Part shown: positions 16,811-24,451 of the stretch, piece after piece
Layout of the letters: each line of letters begins with the position of its first letter
Numbering within the stretch: position 1 is the stretch's first letter
Origin: Paenibacillus sp. VTT E-133291
GTDB lineage: Bacteria > Bacillota > Bacilli > Paenibacillales > Paenibacillaceae
Assembly: GCF_002264395.1 (NCBI RefSeq)
Contig: NZ_NFVA01000069.1
Location: 1 to 36,063 of the forward strand
Direction: 5' to 3'
Length of the DNA: 36,063 nucleotides
Program-made: the position numbers and the translations under genes
The notes under the pieces: generated by a model
Told to the model about the DNA's origin: nothing
What the model saw: the letters and a program-made list of their open reading frames with translations, nothing else
Databases searched by the model: none

Positions 16811-17013
16811 TTGATCAGCTCGACAACCGCTTGTGAACGGCCTTTAACGTTTAGTTTTTGCATTACATTGGAGATGTGGTTCCGAACTGTTTTTTCGCTG
16901 ATAAATAACAAGCCAGCGATATCACGAGTCGTTTTGTCCTGCACGAGAAGCTCGAAAACTTCGCGCTCACGATGAGTCAACAGAAATTTGCTGTGGTGTT
17001 CGTTACCCTTCAA
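16789..17013 (-). CDS. gerE: GerE, late mother-cell sporulation transcription factor
   Basis: A 75-residue LuxR-type protein, almost only a helix-turn-helix domain: LLTHREREVFELLVQDKTTR, LLFISEKTVRNHISNVMQ and KGRSQAVVELIKLGEL. B. subtilis GerE has 74 residues and the same motifs. It acts in the mother cell with sigma-K to switch on and off spore-coat genes. I chose the TTG at 17013 because AAGGAGGGG precedes it at proper distance and this gives the family length; the longer reading from an ATG at 17055 would add residues absent from GerE. It stands alone between the glycan operon and a plus-strand small gene. Confidence 0.93.
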   Translation of the reverse strand: MKGNEHHSKFLLTHREREVFELLVQDKTTRDIAGLLFISEKTVRNHISNVMQKLNVKGRSQAVVELIKLGELKI

Positions 17014-17045
17014 TGGTGTCACCCCTCCTTGCCCTGGGTTTGTTT

Positions 17046-17074
17046 GGTATAACAAGGTAAAGGGATACAGTCAA
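17046..17074 (-). promoter_or_regulatory. Candidate gerE promoter
   Basis: On the minus strand TTGACT (17069-17074), 17 bp, TATACC (17046-17051) fits sigma-A better than sigma-K, which reads gerE in B. subtilis. A sigma-K site (CATA followed by TA in the -10) was not found with confidence. Bases 17075-17260 show no other gene. Confidence 0.35.
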
Positions 17075-17260
17075 AACATATTATGTACTGATGAAGTTAA
17101 TGGTGCTGTCATAACTACAAAATGGGCTTAACCATAAGAAGCTGATTACACCGCTTTAGTGAGGACATTCACCCGCAAAACTTGAAATTCTCTTGGATAG
17201 AATCATCTCCTTACAGGGCAAACTACAACTTGTTGTTTCTTATTAAAAGGAGGTGTAAGT

Positions 17261-17428
17261 ATGAGCAACTCGAAAAATAATCAACCTACTAAGGCAGAGG
17301 TACAAACTACGAAATTAAACAAATTGCCACTAGTCGGTAAATTCGAACCAGAATTTTCTGCTGAGGAAGCCGCAGAAGTATTCAAAAATCAACCCTCTAC
17401 GGAACATGAATCCCATAATGAACAATAA
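17261..17428 (+). CDS. Small unknown protein (55 aa) with very strong ribosome site
   Basis: AAAAGGAGGTG ends 5 nt before the ATG, an almost perfect Shine-Dalgarno. The product is a hydrophilic 55-residue peptide: an Asn/Gln/Lys/Thr-rich first third, then LNKLPLVGKFEPEFSAEEAA and a Ser/His/Glu-rich tail (HESHNEQ). It has no signal peptide, membrane segment or Cys. The region LPLVGKFEPEF looks like a short ordered motif and the rest is probably disordered. A hairpin with T-tail follows about 95 bp downstream. It lies divergent from gerE; a spore-related role is possible but is only context. Confidence 0.65.
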   Translation: MSNSKNNQPTKAEVQTTKLNKLPLVGKFEPEFSAEEAAEVFKNQPSTEHESHNEQ

Positions 17429-17522
17429 AATAAAGACGACACAGAATGGGGCTGTCGAATAAGTAGCTTTTTCCTATAAATGAGACGGTCCGGTTAATTA
17501 TAAAAACTGTAAGCAACATTAG

Positions 17523-17557
17523 CAGCGATTCATCCATTATTGGAGAATCGCTGTTTT
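17523..17557 (+). terminator. Terminator after the 55-aa gene
   Basis: CAGCGATTC (17523-17531) pairs with GAATCGCTG (17545-17553). Inside it TCCA/TGGA closes a TTAT loop beyond a one-base bulge. TTTT follows. It ends transcripts from the small plus-strand gene. Confidence 0.75.
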
Positions 17558-17888
17558 GTGTTGTTGGTCGTGAACTGCCGCTCCTACAGTGTATTCGTCA
17601 TTTCCTTCTGATGCTTGCGACCCAGATGACGTTATTTGCGGTGTTTTATAGGCAAATAGCGACTATGAGGGCCGTTAGCGATCCAAATCTCGAAAAAAGC
17701 TGGATTTAAGGTTAAGGGCCGCTGTGTCCGATTGCTGCCGTGTTCGCGCAAGTAAATGATCAAATCAAGCGAATTGTTACTTGCTAATTCCCGCATATAA
17801 TTAGATATATTTCTACAAACTCAACTCCCAGTCCCGGGATTTTTTTTGTCGTGCAAAATATAACTATGAAATACATCACATTTTTATA
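17558..17888. other. Non-coding gap between the small gene and the efe promoter
   Basis: No ORF with a ribosome site was seen on either strand. It holds a weak inverted repeat TTATTTGC/GCAAATAG (about 17630-17660), two related GGGCCG stretches (17671 and 17717) and, at 17827-17847, TCCC/GGGA followed by eight T, which could be a weak terminator shielding the efe promoter. I cannot assign a function to the rest. Confidence 0.4.
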
Positions 17889-17917
17889 TTGACAGTAAAT
17901 GTATACGGACTTATGAT
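17889..17917 (+). promoter_or_regulatory. Sigma-A promoter of the efe operon
   Basis: TTGACA (17889-17894), a 17-bp spacer and TATGAT (17912-17917): a consensus -35, ideal spacing and a 5-of-6 -10. Transcription would start near 17924, just before the Fur box, about 50 bp from the efeO start. Confidence 0.88.
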
Positions 17918-17931
17918 AAGTCCAGCATAAA

Positions 17932-17950
17932 TGATAACGATTATCATTCA
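17932..17950. promoter_or_regulatory. Fur box of the efe operon
   Basis: TGATAACGATTATCATTCA holds a 7-1-7 repeat (TGATAAC-G-ATTATCA, 17932-17946) with one mismatch between arms. Placed just after the likely transcription start, it predicts repression by Fur when iron is plentiful. Confidence 0.85.
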
Positions 17951-17976
17951 CATATAAAAAAGGGGTGCTTCATTCA

Positions 17977-18876
17977 ATGAAATTCACATATGCCGTGCCT
18001 GCAGGTCTACTTGCAGCCTCCATACTATTTACCGGGTGTGCCAGTAACAACAATAACAGTAATAGCAACACTAGCAATAATAACTCTGCAAATGCTGCTG
18101 CTAACAGTACCAAGGCAACAAATACATCTGATACCACTACAGCAACTACTGCCGACTTTACATCAGCGGTTGAACAATATCGTACATACGTCATCGAGCA
18201 ATGTGATGAATTTGTAAAGCAAACAGAAAATTTCACGAACGCAGTTAAAGAAGCAAAAATTGAGGATGCAAAGGCACTTTATGCGCCAGCCCGCATGTAT
18301 TATGAGCGAATTGAGCCGATTGCAGAAGCACTTGGTGATTTGGATCCGAATATTGATGCCCGCGAGAATGACGTAGATGCTGCTGAATGGCGCGGCTTCC
18401 ATAAGCTTGAAAAGGCACTCTGGCAGGATAACACAACCAAAGATATGACCGAAGTTGCTGACCAATTATTGAAAGATGCCCAGCTTCTACGTGCAAAAGT
18501 AGAGACCGTAGAAATCGACGCCAATCTGCTCGTTACTGGTGCTGTAGAACTGCTTAATGAGGTTTCTTCTTCTAAAGTAACAGGTGAGGAAGAACGTTAC
18601 TCCCACACAGATCTGTATGATTTCGTCGCTAATGTTGAAGGTGCCCAAAAGATATACGAGCTGTTAAAGCCAGAACTGGCGAAAAAAGATGCTGAGCTGG
18701 AAAAAACGATTGGTGAACGGTTTGCAGCCTTGCAAGCTGAGCTTGCTCCTTTCAAATCTGGAGATGGATATGTTTCCTATGAAGAGCTAAAGGAAGAAGA
18801 TGTCCGTAAGTTGAGTCAGAATTTGGATGCCTTGGCTGAGCCATTGTCCAACATGGGAACTATTCTAGGAGTGTGA
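17977..18876 (+). CDS. efeO: EfeO/EfeM-type iron-binding lipoprotein
   Basis: A 299-residue surface lipoprotein, first gene of the efe iron-uptake operon. The lipobox LFTGC is followed by about 40 residues of Asn/Ser/Thr/Ala low-complexity tether, then an imelysin-like (peptidase M75 fold) helical domain with the metal-site motif HxxE (His142, Glu145, in GFHKLEKALW). The N-terminal cupredoxin domain of E. coli EfeO is missing, so it is of the shorter EfeM type. I chose the ATG at 17977 over the GTG at 17965 because AAAAGGGG lies 11 nt before the ATG and would overlap the GTG. It is thought to bind iron at the cell surface and pass it to EfeB/EfeU. Confidence 0.9.
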   Translation: MKFTYAVPAGLLAASILFTGCASNNNNSNSNTSNNNSANAAANSTKATNTSDTTTATTADFTSAVEQYRTYVIEQCDEFVKQTENFTNAVKEAKIEDAKALYAPARMYYERIEPIAEALGDLDPNIDARENDVDAAEWRGFHKLEKALWQDNTTKDMTEVADQLLKDAQLLRAKVETVEIDANLLVTGAVELLNEVSSSKVTGEEERYSHTDLYDFVANVEGAQKIYELLKPELAKKDAELEKTIGERFAALQAELAPFKSGDGYVSYEELKEEDVRKLSQNLDALAEPLSNMGTILGV

Positions 18877-18881
18877 TCATC

Positions 18882-20213
18882 ATGAATAAGCAAAATAGAT
18901 CTACCGGTGTACCAGCGAATGCAGAAGGTGCCCCTCTCAATGAACAATCCAAGAACAACCTTATATTAGATAAAAAACTAAGCCGCCGCGATATGCTGCG
19001 GCTTACTGGCGCCACTAGCCTTGGTCTATTATTAGGTGGTGGAGGTGTTGGTGGAATTATGGCTGCACGCCATGCCGTAGCTGAGCCAACAGTAGCCTCC
19101 GATGTTGATTCCATTCCTTTTTACGGGAGTCATCAGGCCGGCATTCTAACCCCTGCGCAGAATTTTATTTACTTCGCAGCCTTTGATCTGACCACAACGA
19201 AGCTATCCGATGTAAAAAAGCTAATGCAAGCATGGACAACTGCCGCAGCTTCTCTTACTACTGGCAGCCTCATTGGGGACGTCAATGACAACCCTAATCT
19301 CCCACCCTCCGATACAGGTGAAGTGGATGGTTTAAACCCTTCGCGCTGTACACTTACCTTTGGTGTCGGCCCTTCTTTTTTTGACAACAGATTTGGTTTA
19401 TCTTCCAAGCGTCCAACCCTATTAGCCGATCTTCCAGCATTTACGGGAGACAGCCTGGATCCTAAGTGGTGTGGTGGAGATATTTGTGTCCAAGCATGTG
19501 CTGATGATCTGCAGGTGGCCTTCCATGCCATCCGAAATCTGGCACGTATCGCCCGTGGCACAGCCGTACTCCGCTGGACACAGGAAGGCTTCCAGCGCAC
19601 AGGAACAGCAGATCCTAAGGGAGCGACGCCACGTAATCTTCTTGGTTTCAAAGATGGTACGGGTAATCCTGATACTGCGAATGAAGCAGAAATGAACGAA
19701 GTGGTCTGGAACAGCAGCAGTGACGGTCCTTCATGGATGAGCGGCGGCACTTATATGGCAGTTCGCCGTGTACGTTTCCGAATTGAGGTCTGGGACCGTT
19801 CCTCTCTGAGCGATCAAGAATCCACCTTCGGCCGTTATCGTCATAGCGGAGCACCTATCGGTGCAAAGGATGAATTCGATGATCTGAATCTTAAAGCGGC
19901 TGATGCTTCCGGGAAGCCTATTATCCCGCCGGATTCACACTCTGCCTTAGCACATGGTGACGGCACAGTTAAAATGCTGCGCCGCTCCTACTCCATTTCC
20001 AGCGGATTAGATGCCGCAACAGGTCAGCTCGATGCAGGATTATTATTCATTAGTTTTCAACGGGATTTAATGAAGCAATTTGTTGCGATCCAGCAGCGTC
20101 TCTCCAAGTGTGATCGGCTAAACGAATATATGACTCATACAGGCAGTGCGGTATTTGCCTGCTTCCCGGGTATTCGTAAAGGCGGCTACATCGGGGAAGC
20201 ACTTTTAGGCTAA
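18882..20213 (+). CDS. efeB: EfeB, Tat-exported Dyp-type heme peroxidase
   Basis: A 443-residue Dyp-type peroxidase. The twin-arginine signal is LSRRDMLRLTG (about 33-43) followed by a Gly-rich hydrophobic stretch, so the heme-loaded protein is exported folded. GFKDGTGNP (about 255-263) is the Dyp signature with the catalytic Asp; the heme His is probably His353 in DSHSALAHGDG. In the B. subtilis EfeUOB system the peroxidase oxidises ferrous iron for the permease. The ATG at 18882 lies 10 nt after TAGGAG, 5 bp past the efeO stop; an overlapping GTG at 18873 is possible but not preferred. Confidence 0.92.
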   Translation: MNKQNRSTGVPANAEGAPLNEQSKNNLILDKKLSRRDMLRLTGATSLGLLLGGGGVGGIMAARHAVAEPTVASDVDSIPFYGSHQAGILTPAQNFIYFAAFDLTTTKLSDVKKLMQAWTTAAASLTTGSLIGDVNDNPNLPPSDTGEVDGLNPSRCTLTFGVGPSFFDNRFGLSSKRPTLLADLPAFTGDSLDPKWCGGDICVQACADDLQVAFHAIRNLARIARGTAVLRWTQEGFQRTGTADPKGATPRNLLGFKDGTGNPDTANEAEMNEVVWNSSSDGPSWMSGGTYMAVRRVRFRIEVWDRSSLSDQESTFGRYRHSGAPIGAKDEFDDLNLKAADASGKPIIPPDSHSALAHGDGTVKMLRRSYSISSGLDAATGQLDAGLLFISFQRDLMKQFVAIQQRLSKCDRLNEYMTHTGSAVFACFPGIRKGGYIGEALLG

Positions 20214-20270
20214 GTCAGCCCTATTTTCCAATCAAATGTTCCTGTCCATTATTGAAAGGGGATTATCCCG

Positions 20271-22070
20271 ATGTACTCTCTTAATAAACGGCTGCTATCG
20301 AAGGCAGCCGGACTGATTCTGTTTAGCATCATATGTATGCTGATGCTGTCTAACCCGGCGGGGGCGGAGGGTGATGGCCCGGTCGACGAGCTGCTGCCGC
20401 CTGTCGGCAGCGCGCTCGTCGAAGCCGGCCAGAGCCGCTGGGACGCGGCCGCGGCCGATGTAGAAGCGTTCGCAGCGCTGTGGCGCACCGCGAACGCGAA
20501 TACGCCGGACCCGGCACTTGCCGGTCCGGCTGCCGCCGTTGACGCCGCGCTTGCAGACGCGGCGGCGGCCCTTGCGGCGGGCGATGGTGCGCCCGCCAAA
20601 ACGGCACTGTCCACGCTCGCAAGAAGCGTGGACGCGTATGTCACCGCCGCCACCGGCACGGACGGCGGTGACACCGGAGCCGCCGGCCAAGAGACGGCGG
20701 CGAAACTGTTGCCCGCGGCAGAGCGCACGCGGGATGCGGTGCGCAGCGCCGACTGGAACGCGGCAGCGGCAGCGTACCGCGACATCGTCAGCGGATGGAA
20801 GCCGGCAGAGCGCAACATCCGGGCCGACAATTCCGCCGTCTACAGCTTGCTGGAGACGAAGATTAGCCTGCTGCGCATCGCGCTGCAGGCAGAACCGCTC
20901 CGTGAGGAGTCGGCGAAATCAGAAGCCGAAGCCTTGTATCAGCTGCTTGCCGATTACAGTGAAGGCAAAGCAATAGATGCTGGAGATACTTCCGGTAAAC
21001 CAGCATCTATTGAAGGATTGATCAGCCATCTCAACAAAGCTTCTTCCACTGCCAAAGCAGGAAAGAGCGCAGAAGCAGCTAATATCATGGAGCAATTCAT
21101 CGTAGATTGGCCTTCTGCTGAAGGACAAGTACAGATTGCATCTCCAGCGGTCTATACCAATATTGAGAACGAAAGTGCAGCAGTCACTGGCTACCTGCTC
21201 TCTAATCCACCTAAGCTAGATCAAGCCTTAAAGATCATGGATAATATGGTCACTGAGCTGACTCCTTTGGCTGGTGAGACAACCTATAACGCTTGGGATG
21301 CTGCGCTAATTCTTCTGCGTGAAGGACTGGAAGCGATCCTCGTATTGTCTGCCCTTCTTGCCTACCTGAAGCGTGATGGCAACACAAAAGCACAGAAATG
21401 GATTTGGTCTGGCGCAGCTGTAGGACTTGTAGCAAGTATCGCATTAGCCGTTATACTCACCTATACCATTTCCCGCGCAGCTTCTGGTGGAGCACGCGAG
21501 ATGATTGAAGGCATCACAGGTCTTGTAGCCGTCATTATGATGCTTACCATTGGACGCTGGCTGCATAGTAAATCAAATACCGCAAATTGGAACAACTATG
21601 TTGGACGGCAAGTGGATGGAGCATTAGCAAAGGGCAATCTTTGGTCTTTGTCCTCCGTAGCAGCGCTTGCGATTTTACGTGAAGGAGCAGAAACCACCAT
21701 TTTTTATGTAGGGATGGCCCCTTCCATTAAAGTGTCTCAATTGCTGCTAGGGATCGGTAGTGCTCTAGTGATTCTAGGAGTTGTAGGTTACGCAATTATT
21801 GCCTTAAGTGCGAAATTGCCGATTGCCGCCTTCTTCCGTACAGCTACACTTCTTATTTACTATTTAGTATTCCGCTTTCTTGGAGAGAGCATTCACTCCC
21901 TTCAAGTCGCAGGGAAACTACCCGCACATGTACAGGATGGGTTACCTTCTATTAGCTGGCTAGGGATGTATCCAACTTGGGAAACTTTAGTGCCTCAGCT
22001 GCTTATCCTTGCATTTATTGTGTGGGAGATACTGCGCAATAGAGCACCAAAAGCGTCACAAACTGTATAG
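20271..22070 (+). CDS. efeU: EfeU, FTR1-family iron permease with extended repeat-bearing N-terminus
   Basis: A 599-residue protein. A signal sequence (residues 1-32, ending PAGAEG) precedes an extracytoplasmic helical region of about 310 residues and then a seven-helix FTR1 permease (about 343-590). Both iron-translocation motifs are present: REGLE (350-354) and REGAE (470-474). The N-terminal part contains related helical units, best seen at about 160-205 and 265-315 (both with a W..aE..I...SAVY..xE pattern), and perhaps 57-100. Residues about 28-215 are coded by very GC-rich DNA (49 of 60 bases G/C at 20521-20580, against 31 of 60 at 21301-21360) and are extremely Ala-rich. AAAGGGG precedes the ATG. 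The likely role is ferric-iron permease fed by EfeO/EfeB. Confidence 0.92.
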   Translation: MYSLNKRLLSKAAGLILFSIICMLMLSNPAGAEGDGPVDELLPPVGSALVEAGQSRWDAAAADVEAFAALWRTANANTPDPALAGPAAAVDAALADAAAALAAGDGAPAKTALSTLARSVDAYVTAATGTDGGDTGAAGQETAAKLLPAAERTRDAVRSADWNAAAAAYRDIVSGWKPAERNIRADNSAVYSLLETKISLLRIALQAEPLREESAKSEAEALYQLLADYSEGKAIDAGDTSGKPASIEGLISHLNKASSTAKAGKSAEAANIMEQFIVDWPSAEGQVQIASPAVYTNIENESAAVTGYLLSNPPKLDQALKIMDNMVTELTPLAGETTYNAWDAALILLREGLEAILVLSALLAYLKRDGNTKAQKWIWSGAAVGLVASIALAVILTYTISRAASGGAREMIEGITGLVAVIMMLTIGRWLHSKSNTANWNNYVGRQVDGALAKGNLWSLSSVAALAILREGAETTIFYVGMAPSIKVSQLLLGIGSALVILGVVGYAIIALSAKLPIAAFFRTATLLIYYLVFRFLGESIHSLQVAGKLPAHVQDGLPSISWLGMYPTWETLVPQLLILAFIVWEILRNRAPKASQTV

Positions 22071-22078
22071 CTACAAAG

Positions 22079-22119
22079 AAAAACGGTTGTCATCTTTAAC
22101 GATGATAACCGTTTTTTGT
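22079..22119. terminator. Terminator of the efe operon
   Basis: Arms 22081-22094 and 22101-22114 pair over 14 bp with one G-U, around a 6-nt loop, followed by T6 on the plus strand and preceded by A5. It lies 10 bp past the efeU stop. Bases 22120-22274 hold no gene; a GC-rich patch with ACCGG/CCGGT repeats (22175-22220) has no clear role. Confidence 0.88.
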
Positions 22120-22274
22120 AAATTTTAAATGAAGCCGATCCTATGGCCTTTATATTAGAAATGAAACTAGATAATACCGGTCCGTCACGCCCGTTAGGTT
22201 ACGCCGGTTTAGTCCGGTAATCTCTTGCAACTACAGTCTAATTTATGAAATGGATTCCATAGCAAGCTTTTTAT

Positions 22275-22302
22275 TTGCGATGTAATTTACGGACGATATA
22301 AT
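22275..22302 (+). promoter_or_regulatory. Promoter of the lone LacI-family gene
   Basis: TTGCGA (22275-22280), 16 bp, TATAAT (22297-22302). About 15 bp upstream is the palindrome ATGGATTCCAT (22250-22260), which could be an autoregulatory site. Confidence 0.6.
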
Positions 22303-22358
22303 AGAATAAAAAGACTATATACAACACACAAGCATCAAAGGGAGGCTGTTGTTCTCGA

Positions 22359-23336
22359 ATGGCTAATATAAAAGAAATCGCCCGTATGGCTGGTGTTTCC
22401 GTGACAACGGTCTCGCGAGTACTCAATAATCATCCTTATGTAAGTGAAGCCAAAAGAACCATTGTCCTAAATACCATAGAAAAATTAAACTACACGCGTA
22501 ATATGAACGCCGTACATCTAATTACCGGCCGTACCCAAGCCATTGCAGTTATTATCCCTAACATCAACCTTTTTTATTTCTCTGTAATTATTGGAGGCTT
22601 AGCCCAAGAAGCGCTGCTAGCGCATTACCGACTCATTCTGTGCCAGACCAATTATCGTCATGAAGAAGAGCTCAAGGTACTGGAGATGCTGCGCAACAAA
22701 GAAATTGACGGCGTGGTAATTGTATCTACGAGAATGAGCTCAGAAGTCATTGAAGAATATACAGCATATGGCCCGATAGTCATCTGCCAAGATAGAGGCG
22801 AATGCCGCTTCTCTTCCGTGTATATTGAGCATTATTCTGCTTTTCGTTCCGGCCTGCAGTACTTGAGTGACAAGGGGTACCAACAGATCGGTTACTGTGA
22901 AGGCAGGCAGCACGGCAGCAGTAGTTCCATCCGGCAAATTGCCTTTAGTGACTTTCTAGCCGCTACCGGACAGCCTTTTCATGAAGAATGGATGATGTAT
23001 GACTGTATGAATGAAGAGGATGGCGGTCGTGTATTGCACCAACTGCTGAAAATGAATAAGCGACCCAATGCCCTGATTATATCAGGCGATCATGTGGCAT
23101 CCGGTCTGATCATCGAAGCGTGGAAGAACGGAATCCGTATTCCTGAGGATCTGGCGGTCATCGGATTTGACGACCAGCCGATCGGACGAACTTTAGGTCT
23201 CACCACCATAGATAACCAGTTACCTGAAATGGGTGTTACAGCTTTTCGGATCATCTATGATCAGATCCAAAATAATGATAGTCATCCTGTACACCGTAAG
23301 CTTGAGTATCGCATTATTGAACGTTCTACGGTATAG
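22359..23336 (+). CDS. LacI-family transcription regulator, single-gene unit
   Basis: A 325-residue LacI/GalR protein. The helix-turn-helix MANIKEIARMAGVSVTTVSR and hinge LNYTRNMNAVHLITG are followed by a sugar-binding-type effector domain (IAVIIPNINLFYFSVIIGGL, VIGFDDQP near residue 270). GGGAGG lies 13 nt before the ATG, a long spacing. It has its own promoter and terminator and no metabolic gene in the same unit, so its target is not shown by position. The neighbouring nag operon is a candidate but carries its own RpiR regulator. Confidence 0.85.
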   Translation: MANIKEIARMAGVSVTTVSRVLNNHPYVSEAKRTIVLNTIEKLNYTRNMNAVHLITGRTQAIAVIIPNINLFYFSVIIGGLAQEALLAHYRLILCQTNYRHEEELKVLEMLRNKEIDGVVIVSTRMSSEVIEEYTAYGPIVICQDRGECRFSSVYIEHYSAFRSGLQYLSDKGYQQIGYCEGRQHGSSSSIRQIAFSDFLAATGQPFHEEWMMYDCMNEEDGGRVLHQLLKMNKRPNALIISGDHVASGLIIEAWKNGIRIPEDLAVIGFDDQPIGRTLGLTTIDNQLPEMGVTAFRIIYDQIQNNDSHPVHRKLEYRIIERSTV

Positions 23337-23355
23337 CTCGATTCAGTTATTGTTC

Positions 23356-23398
23356 AAAAACGGTCCACCTCGCAGTCTTCTGTGAGTGGGCCGTTTTT
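23356..23398 (+). terminator. Terminator of the LacI-family gene
   Basis: AAAAACGGTCCAC (23356-23368) pairs with GTGGGCCGTTTTT (23386-23398) over 13 bp with one G-U, ending in T5. It isolates this gene from the nag operon. Confidence 0.85.
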
Positions 23399-23461
23399 AT
23401 TTAAATAGAAGAGAGACTAATAATTCTCGCATTTTATCCTTATTGTATTCATTTTTACCCC

Positions 23462-23490
23462 TTGCATCCGGTTAGATTTTGTTTTATTCT
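23462..23490 (+). promoter_or_regulatory. Promoter of the rpiR-nagB-nagA operon
   Basis: TTGCAT (23462-23467), 17 bp, TATTCT (23485-23490). Transcription would begin within or next to the palindrome at 23497-23509. Confidence 0.55.
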
Positions 23491-23496
23491 GAATAT

Positions 23497-23542
23497 GAAA
23501 ATAATTTTCTTATTTCAATAAATAATTTTAAAAATAATTTTA
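23497..23542. promoter_or_regulatory. Candidate RpiR operators
   Basis: GAAAATAATTTTC (23497-23509) is a perfect 13-bp palindrome of the GAAA...TTTC type often seen for RpiR/MurR regulators. Two further ATAATTTT cores follow at 23522 and 23534. Their position just after the promoter fits repression of the operon by its first product. The region is very A/T-rich, so chance symmetry is possible for the later two. Confidence 0.45.
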
Positions 23543-23572
23543 AAAAGCTACATTAGAAGTCGAGGTGAATGG

Positions 23573-24451
23573 ATGTCCCCAATTTTATATGCACTTGAGC
23601 ATGAAAAGTCCAAGCTCTCCCAAATGGAGCGCAAGCTGGCGGAACGGATCCTGTCATCGCCAGGTGAAATCGTTCATATGGGCATCACAGAACTCGCAGA
23701 GCAATGCGGTATTAGTCCTGCTACTATCACACGTTTTTGTAAGGTTCTGCATTTTAAAGGCTTCCCAGATTTCAAAGTAAAGCTGGCAGCTGAAATTGCT
23801 CATAGCGATGCAGGGCCTCAGGATGGCGGTTCTTCTTATCAAGATATCGTTGCAGGTAATCCGCTTTCCGTTATTGTGGAAGCGATGCAAACGAACCACC
23901 TGACCTCCATTCGGGATACGACTTCACTCCTAGATCTGGAACGATTACAAGCAGCCGTTAATTTATTGTGCCAAGCAAGGCGAGTGGATCTTTACGGCAT
24001 GGCAACTTCCTCCATTGTTGCACAGGATTTCTATCAGAAGCTGATCCGCATTGGCGTGAATTGCACCGCTTTCGCCGATTCCCATATGCAGATTACATCT
24101 GCCTCTTCGCTCTCTGAAGGCGATGTCGTATTCGCAGTATCGTATTCCGGGGAAACCCCAGAGACCATTGATTCTTTAACTTGTGCCAAAGCCAGCGGAG
24201 CAAGCACAATCGCTTTAACCTCTTACGGCAGCAGCCCCTTGGCAACTCTGGCTGATATTCCACTGTTCTCCTCTTCTCTGGAAAAAGGAATGCGCCGAGG
24301 AGATATGGCCTCACGAATTGCCCAGCTACACATCATTGATATTTTGTTTACTGGAATGGTCAGCACCCGTTTTGGGGATTTTATTCCTAGACTGGAGCAA
24401 TCTTATTTGAATGTCCAACATTACCGAAACAAACGAGGAGGTCAATCTTAA
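23573..24451 (+). CDS. RpiR-family regulator of amino-sugar use
   Basis: A 292-residue regulator: N-terminal helix-turn-helix (residues about 1-80, GITELAEQCGISPATITRFC) and a SIS sugar-phosphate-binding domain (about 120-260, with FAVSYSGETPETIDSLTCAK). The SIS domain probably senses GlcNAc-6-P or GlcN-6-P. It is the first gene of the nag operon and its stop overlaps the nagB start by one base (TAATG), so it likely controls nagB-nagA and itself. GAGGTG lies 6 nt before the ATG. Confidence 0.88.
   Translation: MSPILYALEHEKSKLSQMERKLAERILSSPGEIVHMGITELAEQCGISPATITRFCKVLHFKGFPDFKVKLAAEIAHSDAGPQDGGSSYQDIVAGNPLSVIVEAMQTNHLTSIRDTTSLLDLERLQAAVNLLCQARRVDLYGMATSSIVAQDFYQKLIRIGVNCTAFADSHMQITSASSLSEGDVVFAVSYSGETPETIDSLTCAKASGASTIALTSYGSSPLATLADIPLFSSSLEKGMRRGDMASRIAQLHIIDILFTGMVSTRFGDFIPRLEQSYLNVQHYRNKRGGQS

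Noticed and set aside
17630..17740. Possible regulatory RNA or dispersed repeat in the gerE-efe gap
   Set aside because: The weak inverted repeats and the two GGGCCG stretches do not form a convincing structure, and no promoter was visible.
17827..17850. TCCC/GGGA with eight T as a terminator
   Set aside because: The stem is only four base pairs; kept as a remark, not as a called terminator.
19169..19750. 193-codon minus-strand ORF opposite efeB
   Set aside because: efeB on the plus strand has the Tat signal and the Dyp motif; the opposite frame has no ribosome site or recognisable domain.
20295..20830. Long minus-strand ORFs opposite the efeU N-terminus
   Set aside because: They are a by-product of very GC-rich, stop-poor DNA. 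The plus-strand frame has the signal peptide and joins the FTR1 domain.
23518..23550. A/T-rich direct repeats as an origin-like or UP element
   Set aside because: They fit better as RpiR operator copies or plain A/T-rich promoter DNA; no DnaA boxes were seen.
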